This document shows positions 16,759-25,710 of a stretch of DNA of 64,000 bases, one piece after another (positions within the stretch are counted from its first letter, which is position 1; each line of letters begins with the position of its first letter). Below the pieces are notes generated by a model. The model was not told where the DNA came from and made no database searches. It was given only the letters and a program-made list of their open reading frames with translations. The position numbers and the translations under genes are program-made. Source of the stretch: Candidatus Omnitrophota bacterium (lineage in GTDB: Bacteria; Omnitrophota; Omnitrophia; Omnitrophales; Aquincolibacteriaceae); NCBI GenBank assembly GCA_022711115.1, contig JAKLFP010000004.1, positions 48,648-112,647 on the forward strand. Direction: 5' to 3'.

Positions 16759-19062
16759 ATGAAAATGCCATTTCTTTGGGTTGCCTTTGGTTTCATGCTT
16801 GGAATTATCATCGAAAAATACCTAAATTTTCCGGTGCTAGGGATCTTAAGTGGTCATGGAGTGGGGATCCTTATTCTCTGCGGATTGCGAGGCAGGAAAA
16901 TGTTTCTGCCGGTTTTTCTGCTTTGCATGGGATGCATGGGAATGCTCGCCAGTCGTGCAGAGAATTATGTGCCGTCCCGGGCCATCCAAAATCACATCGG
17001 ACCAAACCGTGTTACTGTGACAGGCATCGTTGATTCGCTACCGGAGGTTAAAACACGTGGTAAAAAAGTGAGCGTTTCTTTTGTTCTTGCAGCACGTTCA
17101 GTGACGAAGTGGGAAAAAAGACACCGTCACAAGTTTTGGGTCACGGGCAGCTTGCAAACTTTTTTGCTCCAACCTCCATGGATTCCCAAAGTGGGGGATG
17201 AACTGCGTCTTTTCGGTACGCTCCAGGCGCCTCGACGTGTGTCCAATCCCGGCGAATTTGATTATGCCAAATATTTAAAGACGCAGAACATCGATGCGAT
17301 TTTTCAAACCATCGGCAAAAAAAGTGTTCAAAAAATCCGTGAGGGATGGAAATATTCGCCGATGCGACTTCTTGCCCAGGCCCGTCGATTTTTGGCGGAT
17401 CTGATCGATAAGCGTTATGCTGCCTCGGATGCCGCAATCTTAAAGGCTCTGGTGATTGGGCTTCGAAGCGAAGTCGCCCCCGATGTCCGTGATCATTTCA
17501 TGAAAACCGGAACGGTTCATATTTTGGCGATCAGCGGTCTTAATATCACCATGATCGCAGGGAGTTTCTACCTGATTCTTTTGATCCTTAAATTAAATCA
17601 CAAAAAAGCCGCCGCCTTGACGATTGTGGTTGTGGGTCTTTATGTGGTGCTTGCAGGAGCAGGGCTTCCGGTACAGCGTGCAGGATACGGATCCTCGCTG
17701 GTGCTGTTGGGTGTGCTGCTCGGACGTCCTGGAAACCTTCTGAATGCCCTCTGTTTTGCGTTTTTTGCCATGCTCTTATGGAATCCGAGCAGTCTTTGGA
17801 ATATCGGGTTCCAGCTTTCCTTTCTTTCTGTATTGTCACTTATGGTTGTTTTGCCTTTAACAGCACGCTTGAATTTTGGATCCTTGTCGATCGGTTCGAG
17901 CTTCGCCGTGCTATTGGGCACTTTTCCGTTTGTGCTCTATTATTTCAATATTTTTTCACCCGTCAGTATTATTGCAAATCTTTTGGCGATACCGCTTTTT
18001 GATGCAGTCCTATTCATGGCGTTGTTCTCGCTGCTTTTGAGTTGGATACCGATTTTAAATGCTATTCTTATCAAGATCACTTCCATGCTCCTCTGTTTCG
18101 GATTGTCCTGGGTGAAGTATCTTTCTGTCTGGCAGTGGGGATATTGGTTTTTTGAGAGACCGTCGCTGATGCAGATGGTTTTTTACTATACAGCCTTGGC
18201 GGCACTTCTCGGTTTGCGTCCTCGGAGCGTCTCTCATAAACATTGGTTTGTCACAGGGGTCAGTCTAGTCTTGATTGCGGTGACCGCGTCGTTTTTTTGG
18301 CCAAAAGATGCTGGCGGGTTTCAAATGACTTTGCTTTCAAGCGGTAAAAACCAGATTATGCATGTAAGGTTCTCCAGAGGAAGCCATTGGCTCATCAACA
18401 CCGGAAGATCTTTCCCGTCGGACCAAGGGGAATGGTTTGTGGCTCCCTATCTCCGGAATCTTGGGATTCGCCGGCTGGAAGGCGTGGTGTTAACGGATCT
18501 TTCCAAGTCGAATACCGGTGGTTTGCGTGCGGTCATCAGGGATTTTCCGATACAAGGGTTATTTTATCCGGAACATGATGCTCGTACCTCCCAGGAGCTT
18601 TTCCGGGTTTTCCGCCTTTCAAAAGGTGAAGTAAGGAATCTTCAAGCAGGAGATGTGTTGGGAAGACCGGATGAAAAAATGCGAGTGCTTGCCGAGGGTC
18701 GGCATGGTATGGCGGTACTGATCATGCTTGGGCGCTGGAGAATTCTCGTTATTTCCAAAGTATCATCCTCACTTTTTGAGACACTATTAAAAAGCGAAAA
18801 CATGCCTGAGATTCATGCTGTGATCCTGCCTTCCCTAAGGGGAGAAGCTCCGGAGGAATGCTTGCAGTGGATCGAAAAATCACAGCCTCGTCTGGTCATT
18901 TCGTCTGATGAGGAACCGGATCTTAAAGCCTATTTGTCTTTGAAGCGTATATTTCATTTAAATTTAAAAAAGACCGGTGCGATAGCTTTCAAAAAAAAAT
19001 CATCTTATCTGGAGCTTGAATCATTCCTGATGGGGAAACTGGGATTTTACTCCTATCTTTAA
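16759..19062 (+). CDS. comEC: ComEC/Rec2-family DNA-uptake channel
   Basis: The 767-residue inner membrane protein imports single-stranded DNA during transformation. It has an N-terminal DUF4131-type region with an OB-like soluble part (about residues 70-180), then the Competence domain with HILAISGLNITMIAG (about residues 253-267), the PVQRAG helix and NIGFQLSFLSVLSLM, making about ten membrane segments. The C-terminal metallo-beta-lactamase-like domain (about residues 515-760) has lost the metal motif: where HxHxDH is expected the sequence is LTDLSKSNTGG. ATG 16759 was chosen because the TATAAT lies inside the longer frame that begins at 16741. A type IV-like assembly pair sits upstream. 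Confidence 0.9.
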   Translation: MKMPFLWVAFGFMLGIIIEKYLNFPVLGILSGHGVGILILCGLRGRKMFLPVFLLCMGCMGMLASRAENYVPSRAIQNHIGPNRVTVTGIVDSLPEVKTRGKKVSVSFVLAARSVTKWEKRHRHKFWVTGSLQTFLLQPPWIPKVGDELRLFGTLQAPRRVSNPGEFDYAKYLKTQNIDAIFQTIGKKSVQKIREGWKYSPMRLLAQARRFLADLIDKRYAASDAAILKALVIGLRSEVAPDVRDHFMKTGTVHILAISGLNITMIAGSFYLILLILKLNHKKAAALTIVVVGLYVVLAGAGLPVQRAGYGSSLVLLGVLLGRPGNLLNALCFAFFAMLLWNPSSLWNIGFQLSFLSVLSLMVVLPLTARLNFGSLSIGSSFAVLLGTFPFVLYYFNIFSPVSIIANLLAIPLFDAVLFMALFSLLLSWIPILNAILIKITSMLLCFGLSWVKYLSVWQWGYWFFERPSLMQMVFYYTALAALLGLRPRSVSHKHWFVTGVSLVLIAVTASFFWPKDAGGFQMTLLSSGKNQIMHVRFSRGSHWLINTGRSFPSDQGEWFVAPYLRNLGIRRLEGVVLTDLSKSNTGGLRAVIRDFPIQGLFYPEHDARTSQELFRVFRLSKGEVRNLQAGDVLGRPDEKMRVLAEGRHGMAVLIMLGRWRILVISKVSSSLFETLLKSENMPEIHAVILPSLRGEAPEECLQWIEKSQPRLVISSDEEPDLKAYLSLKRIFHLNLKKTGAIAFKKKSSYLELESFLMGKLGFYSYL

Positions 19063-19073
19063 GGGTGTTTTTA

Positions 19074-19103
19074 TTGACATTTTTTCTTAGCCCGTGCTAT
19101 AGT
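19074..19103 (+). promoter_or_regulatory. Sigma70-type promoter for the TPR/coiled-coil gene
   Basis: TTGACA (19074-19079), an 18-nt spacer and TATAGT (19098-19103) lie 44 nt before the ATG at 19148. Both hexamers are near consensus. Confidence 0.75.
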
Positions 19104-19147
19104 ACCTGCCTCGCGATTTTTTGTAACCAGAAGATTAGAAACCACTT

Positions 19148-22147
19148 ATGAAAATTTCAAGAGTATTGGTTTTCATTGTCATCCTGTTGTTGCCGTATTC
19201 TTTTGCTTCGGCGGATTGGGTCTGGTCTCCGGAGCAGGGAAAATTCATCAACACCCAATCTGAAACCCAGAATGATGCCAATGATCTGTTTGACGATGCC
19301 CTGGATCTCTACAAAGAGAAGAAACTTGATAAGGCCGTAGAGCAGTTTGAAGCCGTGCTCAAGCAATACCCTAAATCCCGCGTTGCCCCCGAGGCCCAAT
19401 ATCGTTTAGGAACCATCTTTGAAGAGCAGGGTGAGCTTGTAAAGGCTCACAAGGCCTATGAGGGTTTGATCAAATCCTACCCGCAGAGCGAGCGGTTTGA
19501 AGAAGTGGTCGAGCGTGAATATCTGATCGGAACGGCATTTTTATCAGGAAAAAAAGGGAAACTCATGGGGCTGGACGTCCGCCCATCCTTGCCGCTCGCG
19601 ATTGAAGTGTTCAAAAAGATCGTCGAAGTAGCGCCTTATGGGGCCTTTGGCGACAAATCCCAGCTCAGCCTTGGCATGGCTTATCAGAAATCAGGGAGGC
19701 ATGATGAAGCCCTTGAAGCTTTTCAAAATCTGATCGAACAATACCCGCAGAGCAGTCTCGTCAAAGAGGCGCGTTTGAAGATGGCCGAGGTTTCCTTTGA
19801 GAAATCTTCGGCTCAAACCCGAGACCAAAGCGCTCTGGATGCCGCGGCCCAACAGGCCCAGAATTATCTTCAGCGTTATCCGGATTCCGAAGAGGCGGAA
19901 AAAGCCGCGAAGATCCGTCAGGTGGTGGATGAAATTAATGCCGAGAAAAATTACCGGATCGGGCTTTATTATGAGAAGGACAATTATCTTGAAAGCGCTT
20001 TGATTTATTATCGGGACACGGCCAAGCGTTATTCGGAAACAAGTTGGGGGCAAAAAGCCTCGGAGAAGCTGCACGCTCTTCAAGAGCCTGTGAAATATTT
20101 GAACGCGAGGGCCGATGAGTTGCAGAAAAAGCTTAAGGATCTCGAAGCTAAATATCAGTCTCTCGGAGGCGGTCAAAAGGATGAACGCAAGCAGCTTAAG
20201 CGCGAGATTGATGATCTCAAAAAGCAGGTCAAGGCCATTGAAAAAAATAAAATCGAGAGTTTAAATCGCCGGAAGCAGGATCTAAAACGCCGCGAAGCCG
20301 AGTTGAAAGAAAAGTTCAAAGACCTTGAACGCAAGAAAAAACGCTATAAAAACAACACCTCGCCGGATTTTCAAAAAGCCATCGATCGCTGGCAAGCCTC
20401 TCTGGAAGCCGAGCGGGATGCTTTGGCTGAGGAAAAAGACAAGCTTAAATCCTGGAGGGCCGAACTGGGTGTTTCCGACAGCCATTTCTATGACCATTTG
20501 ATTCCGTTTAGAGGGGAAGCCGAGACCCCGCTTCAAAAGATCCAGCAGATGGATGAAAAGGATCTCTATAAGGTTTCCCAAAAAAAGAAAAAGATTCTTG
20601 AAGAAAAAGAAAAACTGTACAAACGTTATAGTGAATTGCAAAAGTTGCTCGCTCCGGAACGTTCCGAAACCGGGCTCATGCGCAAGCGATTACGGGGTTT
20701 GCAGAAGCAGGATGCTTCAAAGCCAGCGGATCCGGTGCTGGCAGCCCGGGAAAAAGAAATCGAGGACTTGGAAGCAAGATTGGATGAGAAGAAAGCCTTG
20801 TATGAGCAGTATTTTGGCAAGGCGGCGGAGCAGGCGCTTGAATTACAGCTTGCGCAGATAGCTGCCGGAAGCCAGACGCCCAATCCGTTTTTTGTTGAGG
20901 TTGGTGATTTGAAAGGGAAGAATCTCGAAGAGCTTCTTGAGCTTAAAATGCATCTTGATGAGCAGGTTGCCATGCAGCGCAATATTGTGGAGACGCTCTC
21001 CACGGCTTTTGACAGGGAACTGGCATTGCGTGAACAGCAGGAATTGATGAAATCGGTTGAACCCAGCGGCGCCCAAGATGTGGATGCCGCGAATCTTCGT
21101 AAGCAGATCAAGACCGTAGAAAAAGATATCCGGGCGCGCTATCAGAACATTCAGGATCGTAATAAGCACAAAGAACAGCTTCTTGAGGCATTGGACGAAG
21201 CTTTAAATCCTCGAGGGGATAAGGCTCCGATTGGAAAGACGCTTGCCAAGCCGGTCACCGGTTCTCTTTACCTTGCCAAAGCTTTTTTGTTCGGGCTTCC
21301 TAATAAAGATGAAGAGCTGACCCGTGAGGCGAAGAAAAAAATCTCCGATTCCCAGGTCAAAAGGCTTCAGGACGAGATTGAATTGGAGAGTCTCATGATC
21401 CAAGCGCGGGAGCAGGAAATCGCTAAGCTTGAGAAGGAACGTGAGATTCTCAACGCGAAAGCATCGCTTGCGGGTGGGATGAAATTCCGGAGTTCCCTTG
21501 TGAAAGTCCCCTATGTTTTTATTGAGGAAGCCGTTCAGAGCGCTCGTCGCATTGTGCCTAAAAAGGATCGCAAGGAAGTCTTGCTCAATCGTCTCGATAA
21601 ACAAACGAAGGAATTCGAAGATCTGAAGCACAAACAGCAGGCCGTGGAAGTATTGATCGCAGAAAAGACAAAACCCGCGGCGGCGGACGCAGCGTCTGCA
21701 GCAACACCCGGAAAAGATGAGAAAAGCGAAAAGAATGAGCAAAAGCCTGAGGAAAAAGATATGCGGGATCAGGTCATGCGATTGCAGGAAGAGCTTGAGG
21801 TGTCTTATAGTAAATACGCGCAGGAACAGGGATTGGTCCTTGGGGATTTCAGCAAGGCCGAGATACCTGTAAATAAAGAAAATGAGAAGCAGTATCATGA
21901 ATTCGAAGACGTGAAGGCCCAACTCAGAGCATTGATTGATGAGGAATTGGGCGTTGAACAGCAGGAGAAAAAGATACTCGAAAAACGGATCCAAGAGGCA
22001 GATAAAATATTGCCCACGGTGACTTCAAAGGCCATGCAACAGGATCTTGTGACGGAAAAATCCCGTATCGGGCAGCGTCTTGCGGACCTTGCGATGAGAC
22101 AAGACTTTCTTTCTAGGGAAAAGGAACGTTTCAGTGCGAAATCATGA
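19148..22147 (+). CDS. Secreted BamD/YbgF-like TPR protein with a very long coiled coil
   Basis: The 999-residue protein has a signal peptide (cleavage near SFASA, about residue 22). Residues about 40-315 form TPR repeats of the BamD/YbgF kind: DLYKEKKLDKAVEQFEAVL, KQYPKSRVAPEAQYRLG and several more copies of the A-x2-F-x2-L-I/L-x2-YP pattern. From about residue 320 to the end, nearly everything is charged heptad coiled coil rich in Lys, Glu and Gln, with one low-complexity Ala/Glu/Lys linker at about 835-870. BamD helps fold outer membrane proteins and YbgF coordinates Tol-Pal; the coiled coil could span the periplasm. lptE follows after 16 nt, supporting an envelope role. Confidence 0.75.
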   Translation: MKISRVLVFIVILLLPYSFASADWVWSPEQGKFINTQSETQNDANDLFDDALDLYKEKKLDKAVEQFEAVLKQYPKSRVAPEAQYRLGTIFEEQGELVKAHKAYEGLIKSYPQSERFEEVVEREYLIGTAFLSGKKGKLMGLDVRPSLPLAIEVFKKIVEVAPYGAFGDKSQLSLGMAYQKSGRHDEALEAFQNLIEQYPQSSLVKEARLKMAEVSFEKSSAQTRDQSALDAAAQQAQNYLQRYPDSEEAEKAAKIRQVVDEINAEKNYRIGLYYEKDNYLESALIYYRDTAKRYSETSWGQKASEKLHALQEPVKYLNARADELQKKLKDLEAKYQSLGGGQKDERKQLKREIDDLKKQVKAIEKNKIESLNRRKQDLKRREAELKEKFKDLERKKKRYKNNTSPDFQKAIDRWQASLEAERDALAEEKDKLKSWRAELGVSDSHFYDHLIPFRGEAETPLQKIQQMDEKDLYKVSQKKKKILEEKEKLYKRYSELQKLLAPERSETGLMRKRLRGLQKQDASKPADPVLAAREKEIEDLEARLDEKKALYEQYFGKAAEQALELQLAQIAAGSQTPNPFFVEVGDLKGKNLEELLELKMHLDEQVAMQRNIVETLSTAFDRELALREQQELMKSVEPSGAQDVDAANLRKQIKTVEKDIRARYQNIQDRNKHKEQLLEALDEALNPRGDKAPIGKTLAKPVTGSLYLAKAFLFGLPNKDEELTREAKKKISDSQVKRLQDEIELESLMIQAREQEIAKLEKEREILNAKASLAGGMKFRSSLVKVPYVFIEEAVQSARRIVPKKDRKEVLLNRLDKQTKEFEDLKHKQQAVEVLIAEKTKPAAADAASAATPGKDEKSEKNEQKPEEKDMRDQVMRLQEELEVSYSKYAQEQGLVLGDFSKAEIPVNKENEKQYHEFEDVKAQLRALIDEELGVEQQEKKILEKRIQEADKILPTVTSKAMQQDLVTEKSRIGQRLADLAMRQDFLSREKERFSAKS

Positions 22148-22163
22148 CACACGGAGCTTTATT

Positions 22164-22688
22164 ATGAAAAATATGCGATGGGTGGGTATCCTTTATCTGA
22201 GTTTGACTTTAAGTTTTACGGGTTGCGGGTATACCCGTAAAACGGTTCTTCCTCGTAATATCAAAACGATCTATGTCGAGACTGTTAAAAACAAGCTCAA
22301 TATGGACCAAGTCTATGCTTATCAGCAGGGACTGGAGATGGATATCACAAATGCCGTGATTCGTCGTCTTCAAGTGGACGGAAATCTGAAGGTTGTGAAA
22401 CAAGGAGAATCGCAAGCAGTTCTCAAAACGGATCTCTTGAGTTTTGAGCAGGAAGGGCTTCGCTTCAGTCAACTTGAATCCGTGCAGGAATACCGGCTTT
22501 TTATCGTCGTGGCGCTCAAATTAGTAGATGCTAAGACGGGGGAGATCTTTTGGGAAGAACCGCATTTTACGGGTGATACCGAATATTTTGTGACGGATGT
22601 CACTTCCATTGGGATGCAAAAAGCAGCCTTGGATGCCGTGGACCGTTTGGCGCGCAACATCGTGGACCGCATTGTCGAAGATTGGTAA
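22164..22688 (+). CDS. lptE: LptE-like outer membrane lipoprotein
   Basis: The 174-residue lipoprotein has a signal peptide ending in the lipobox SFTGC and continues GYTRKTVLPRNIKTIYVETVKN, the usual opening of LptE. LptE plugs the LptD barrel that inserts lipopolysaccharide into the outer membrane. The central part has alternating helices and strands ending in the helix AALDAVDRLARNIVDRIVEDW, also typical. ATG 22164 with GGAG upstream was preferred over an upstream TTG. It lies between an envelope coiled-coil gene and holA, the same lptE-holA order that is common in bacteria. Confidence 0.8.
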   Translation: MKNMRWVGILYLSLTLSFTGCGYTRKTVLPRNIKTIYVETVKNKLNMDQVYAYQQGLEMDITNAVIRRLQVDGNLKVVKQGESQAVLKTDLLSFEQEGLRFSQLESVQEYRLFIVVALKLVDAKTGEIFWEEPHFTGDTEYFVTDVTSIGMQKAALDAVDRLARNIVDRIVEDW

Positions 22689-22716
22689 TTTCCACATTTC
22701 ACCGAATGCCCTGAAC

Positions 22717-23652
22717 GTGAATCATTATCTTATTGTGGGCGACCCTTTCCTGAGGGCGCAAAAAGGCAAAGCCCTTGCCGTTGAGATAGAGAAAAAAAAC
22801 GGTAGCCCCGTAACTCATCAGACCTTTCACCTTGAAGAAACTAGTCTCGAAGAAATCCTGACGGCTGCAAGAACTCTCCCTTTTTTTTCATCCGGACAAA
22901 TTCTTTATGTTCATCATACGGATTCTCTCAAAGAGGCGGATTTTCCGGTTTTGGAGGCCTATTTGGGAAATCCCTTACCGCAGACGACGTTGATTCTTGA
23001 GGCGGACGAGTTGAAGGCAGGGTCCGAGCTTTTAAAATTGATGAAAGCAAAAGGACAGGTGATTCTTCTGGCCAAGGAAGATACGCGGAGTGCGGGGGTG
23101 ACGTTTCTTCAGCAAAAATTGGCCCAGCGCAAGAAAACGATGACCTCAGGTGCCCGGGCGAGGGTTCTTGCGATGTGTGGGGATGCGATGATGTTTTTGG
23201 ATACCATCCTGGAGCGTTTGGTGCAGTTTGCCGGCGACAAGAACGAAATTGATGAGACGATGGTCAGTCAGTTCGAGGAAAATTGGACGGAAATGGATGT
23301 TTTTAAGCTGACGAATGCCTTCGTGGACCGCGATCCTGCCCGTGTCGTCAAAATTTTTAGGGATTTGATGGAATTTTATGAAGCGGATTTGATCTCGATT
23401 GTCGGGATTCTTCACTGGCAGTTGCGTCAGTTATGGCAGGCGGCGCTACTTTTGGAGCAGGGAACTTCGGAAAGGGAAATTTGTTCAAAGTTAAGGATGC
23501 CGCCGTTTAGGCTGAATGCCTTGAAAAAATTCCCCTTGAAGAGACTCGAAGCATCTCTGGAAGCGCTTTATCAAATCGACAAAAAAGCCAAGACAGGCCA
23601 GTTGGAAGGAATTTCGGGCGTCGAGGCATGGCTCTTACAATATGCTTCGTGA
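22717..23652 (+). CDS. holA: DNA polymerase III delta subunit
   Basis: The 311-residue clamp-loader subunit opens the beta sliding clamp with the gamma/tau and delta' subunits. The N-terminus NHYLIVGDPFLRAQKGKAL is the standard HolA opening. Further features are LPFFSSGQILYVHH, TTLILEADEL, and the C-terminal helical part (FVDRDPARVVKIFRDLM, LHWQLRQLWQAALL, IDKKAKTGQ). GTG 22717 is the best start because it places this opening at residue 2; a longer frame would overlap lptE. The gene follows lptE closely and ends at a strong terminator. Confidence 0.88.
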   Translation: MNHYLIVGDPFLRAQKGKALAVEIEKKNGSPVTHQTFHLEETSLEEILTAARTLPFFSSGQILYVHHTDSLKEADFPVLEAYLGNPLPQTTLILEADELKAGSELLKLMKAKGQVILLAKEDTRSAGVTFLQQKLAQRKKTMTSGARARVLAMCGDAMMFLDTILERLVQFAGDKNEIDETMVSQFEENWTEMDVFKLTNAFVDRDPARVVKIFRDLMEFYEADLISIVGILHWQLRQLWQAALLLEQGTSEREICSKLRMPPFRLNALKKFPLKRLEASLEALYQIDKKAKTGQLEGISGVEAWLLQYAS

Positions 23653-23660
23653 GATGAAAA

Positions 23661-23697
23661 AAAACCGTCATTTTAAACACTTCGGAATGACGGTTTT
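23661..23697. terminator. Bidirectional rho-independent terminator
   Basis: AAAACCGTCATT (23661-23672) pairs perfectly with AATGACGGTTTT (23686-23697) across a 13-nt loop. T-runs follow on both strands, serving holA on the plus strand and rpsT on the minus strand. Confidence 0.9.
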
Positions 23698-23712
23698 TAA
23701 TAAAGTGAAAAA

Positions 23713-23979
23713 TCAGCTTTTTTTGTTTAGCTTTGCAACAAACGCTGCGATACGGGATTTTTTCCGGTTCGCGCGTCCGCGAGGAATCACGCCTTTGGTC
23801 ACGGCATGATCATAGCAAGAGACGAGCGATGCTGCGAGGGCCTTTGCCTTTTCAGGCTGCTGGGCGAGCTGGGTGAGTTTTTTACCCATGGTTTTCAGCT
23901 CAGCAAGTACGGCTTGGTTTTTGGCACGCTTTTTAGCATCACTTCGAATACGTTTTGCAGCAGAACGAATATTGGGCAT
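23713..23979 (-). CDS. rpsT: Ribosomal protein S20
   Basis: The 88-residue basic protein binds 16S rRNA in the small subunit. MPNIRSAAKRIRSDAKKRAKN at the start and the helix with KGVIPRGRANRKKSRIAAF at the end are typical of bS20. AAAGGAG lies 9 nt before the ATG. An upstream in-frame start was rejected because it lies beyond the Shine-Dalgarno site. The gene is divergent from murJ and convergent with holA. Confidence 0.95.
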   Translation of the reverse strand: MPNIRSAAKRIRSDAKKRAKNQAVLAELKTMGKKLTQLAQQPEKAKALAASLVSCYDHAVTKGVIPRGRANRKKSRIAAFVAKLNKKS

Positions 23980-24014
23980 TTCACATGACTCCTTTGAGTG
24001 AAAAAAGTGGCGAC

Positions 24015-24043
24015 AATGTAACACGGAGGGCGACTCCTGTCAA
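24015..24043 (-). promoter_or_regulatory. Sigma70-type promoter of rpsT
   Basis: On the minus strand TTGACA (24043-24038), a 17-nt spacer and TACATT (24020-24015) precede rpsT by about 35 nt. The promoter lies in what would be the first codons of murJ if murJ started at 23985. Confidence 0.75.
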
Positions 24044-24095
24044 TGAAGTTCCCCGGCCGGATACCGCAGGGCACAGACCCGGAAAGAAACATCTC

Positions 24096-25673
24096 GTGAA
24101 GGCGGCGGCGGTCGTGGGCCTTATGACGCTGATCGGAAGGATCTTAGGGTTGATCCGCGATATTGTAAGCGCCAAAGCCTTTGGAACTCGGTGGCAATGG
24201 GATGCTTTTCTTTACGCTTTCATGCTGCCGAACCTTTTCCGTCGCATTGCGGGAGAAGGCGGACTCACCAGTGCTTTTATACCGGTCTACAACGAGATTG
24301 CGGAAAAGCAAAGCCGTGCGGAGGCATTCCGATTCGCCAATATCACCATGGTTTTTCTGACCTGTGTTCTTTTGATGTTCATCCTTGCGGTTGAAGGCCT
24401 TTTGACATTATTGCTGAAGATTGGATTCCAGTCCGAGATGCTCATGTTGACACTCGATCTTTCACGCATCCTTTTTCCGTATCTTTTATTTCTCTCGCTT
24501 TATGCCTTGGGGATGGGGGTGCTTAACAGCCACCGCCATTTTTGGGTGCCGGCGCTTGGTTCGGCGGTCCTGGATCTTATTTGGATCGGTGCAGTTCTTT
24601 GGGTTCCCGCCTGGATAGGAGAAGATTATATCGGGAGGATCCGGTGGCTTTCTTACGCGCTTCTTCTCACGGGTGTGGTTCATGTCGTAATGGAGATTCC
24701 GCCGCTTTTAAGAATCGGATTCAAATTTCAGTGGATCTGGAACACGGGCTATGAAGGCCTTCGAAAAGTTTGGCGGCTTTTGTTGCCGGTGGTTCTCAGT
24801 TTTGCGGTCGTTCAGATCAATATCACGGTGGATATGACTCTCGGCATGATCATCGGACCGGGAGCGAATTCAAGTCTTTGGTACGGGAACCGGCTCATGC
24901 AATTTCCGCTGGGTATTTTCGCGCTTGCGATGGGAACGGCGCTTCTTCCTATGCTTTCGCAACAGATCGCACGGGGAGAAAAAGAAGCTTCCCGGAAAAC
25001 GCTGTCCTTCGCGCTGAGAAGTATTTTTTTCATCATTGTCCCCTCGTCCGTCGGGTTGGTCGTGCTTCGGGCCCCGATCATGCGGATGCTTTTTGAGCGC
25101 GGAGAATTCGATGCGGTCTCTACCGCGAGAAGTGCCGCCGTGCTTTTGGGTTATACGGTGGGGCTTTTTGCGTTTGCCGGGCAGAAAATCATGAGCAGCG
25201 GTTATTATGCGGCCCACGATTCCAAAACGCCGATGAAGCTCGCCGTCATCGCGCTGCTTTCGAATATTGTTTTAAACTTGATTTTCATGGTTCCGTTTAA
25301 GGAAGCAGGCCTCGCGCTGGCCACCTCAATCTCGGGGATCATTCAGTTCGGGCAGTTGATCTATTTTTATCCGAAAAAGGTAGGGGAATTTCCGTTCCGT
25401 GAAGTGGCTGTTTCTTTGATGCGCATTCTTTTGGCTTCCTTGGTTATGGGGATTTTCTGTCATTTCACATGGGTATTTTTGAAAAGCCACTGGCCGGGGA
25501 CAGGTACAAAGTTGCAGCTTATCCAGGTTCTTGGAAGTATCAGCGTTGCGGTTTTTTCGTATGTCGGGCTTTGTTTTATTTGCCATGTTCCTGAAGTAAA
25601 AGAAGCCTATGCATGGTTTATCAAAAAAAACAAGCAGACCTCTGCTTCAACAAATTCGGATCAATGGAGTTGA
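24096..25673 (+). CDS. murJ: Lipid II flippase MurJ (MviN)
   Basis: The inner membrane protein flips lipid II for peptidoglycan synthesis. Of about 525 residues, nearly all form 13-14 membrane helices. Typical MurJ features are RILGLIRDIVSAKAFG near the start, DAFLYAFMLPNLFRRIAGEGGLTSAFIPVY, GANSSLWYGNRLMQFPLGIFALAMGTALLPMLS, and RMLFERGEFD. I prefer GTG 24096 because GGAAAGAAA stands 6 nt before it and the rpsT promoter occupies 24015-24043. ATG 23985 is in frame and would add 37 residues, including a lysine-rich KKHLVK often seen in MurJ, so it remains possible. uvrC follows after 37 nt. Confidence 0.92.
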   Translation: MKAAAVVGLMTLIGRILGLIRDIVSAKAFGTRWQWDAFLYAFMLPNLFRRIAGEGGLTSAFIPVYNEIAEKQSRAEAFRFANITMVFLTCVLLMFILAVEGLLTLLLKIGFQSEMLMLTLDLSRILFPYLLFLSLYALGMGVLNSHRHFWVPALGSAVLDLIWIGAVLWVPAWIGEDYIGRIRWLSYALLLTGVVHVVMEIPPLLRIGFKFQWIWNTGYEGLRKVWRLLLPVVLSFAVVQINITVDMTLGMIIGPGANSSLWYGNRLMQFPLGIFALAMGTALLPMLSQQIARGEKEASRKTLSFALRSIFFIIVPSSVGLVVLRAPIMRMLFERGEFDAVSTARSAAVLLGYTVGLFAFAGQKIMSSGYYAAHDSKTPMKLAVIALLSNIVLNLIFMVPFKEAGLALATSISGIIQFGQLIYFYPKKVGEFPFREVAVSLMRILLASLVMGIFCHFTWVFLKSHWPGTGTKLQLIQVLGSISVAVFSYVGLCFICHVPEVKEAYAWFIKKNKQTSASTNSDQWS

Positions 25674-25710
25674 GAGCTAGTTGCGGCGCGTTGGCTCTTC
25701 ATGGTTCAAA

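Noticed and set aside
17464..17481. RSEV sequence in ComEC considered as a copy of the border motif
   Set aside because: It lies inside a conserved ComEC region, lacks the final Arg at the right place, and the DNA does not match the repeat consensus.
21203..21994. Minus-strand frame of 263 codons opposite the coiled-coil gene
   Set aside because: It is Leu/Phe-rich because it is antisense to Lys/Glu-rich coiled coil; a typical artefact.
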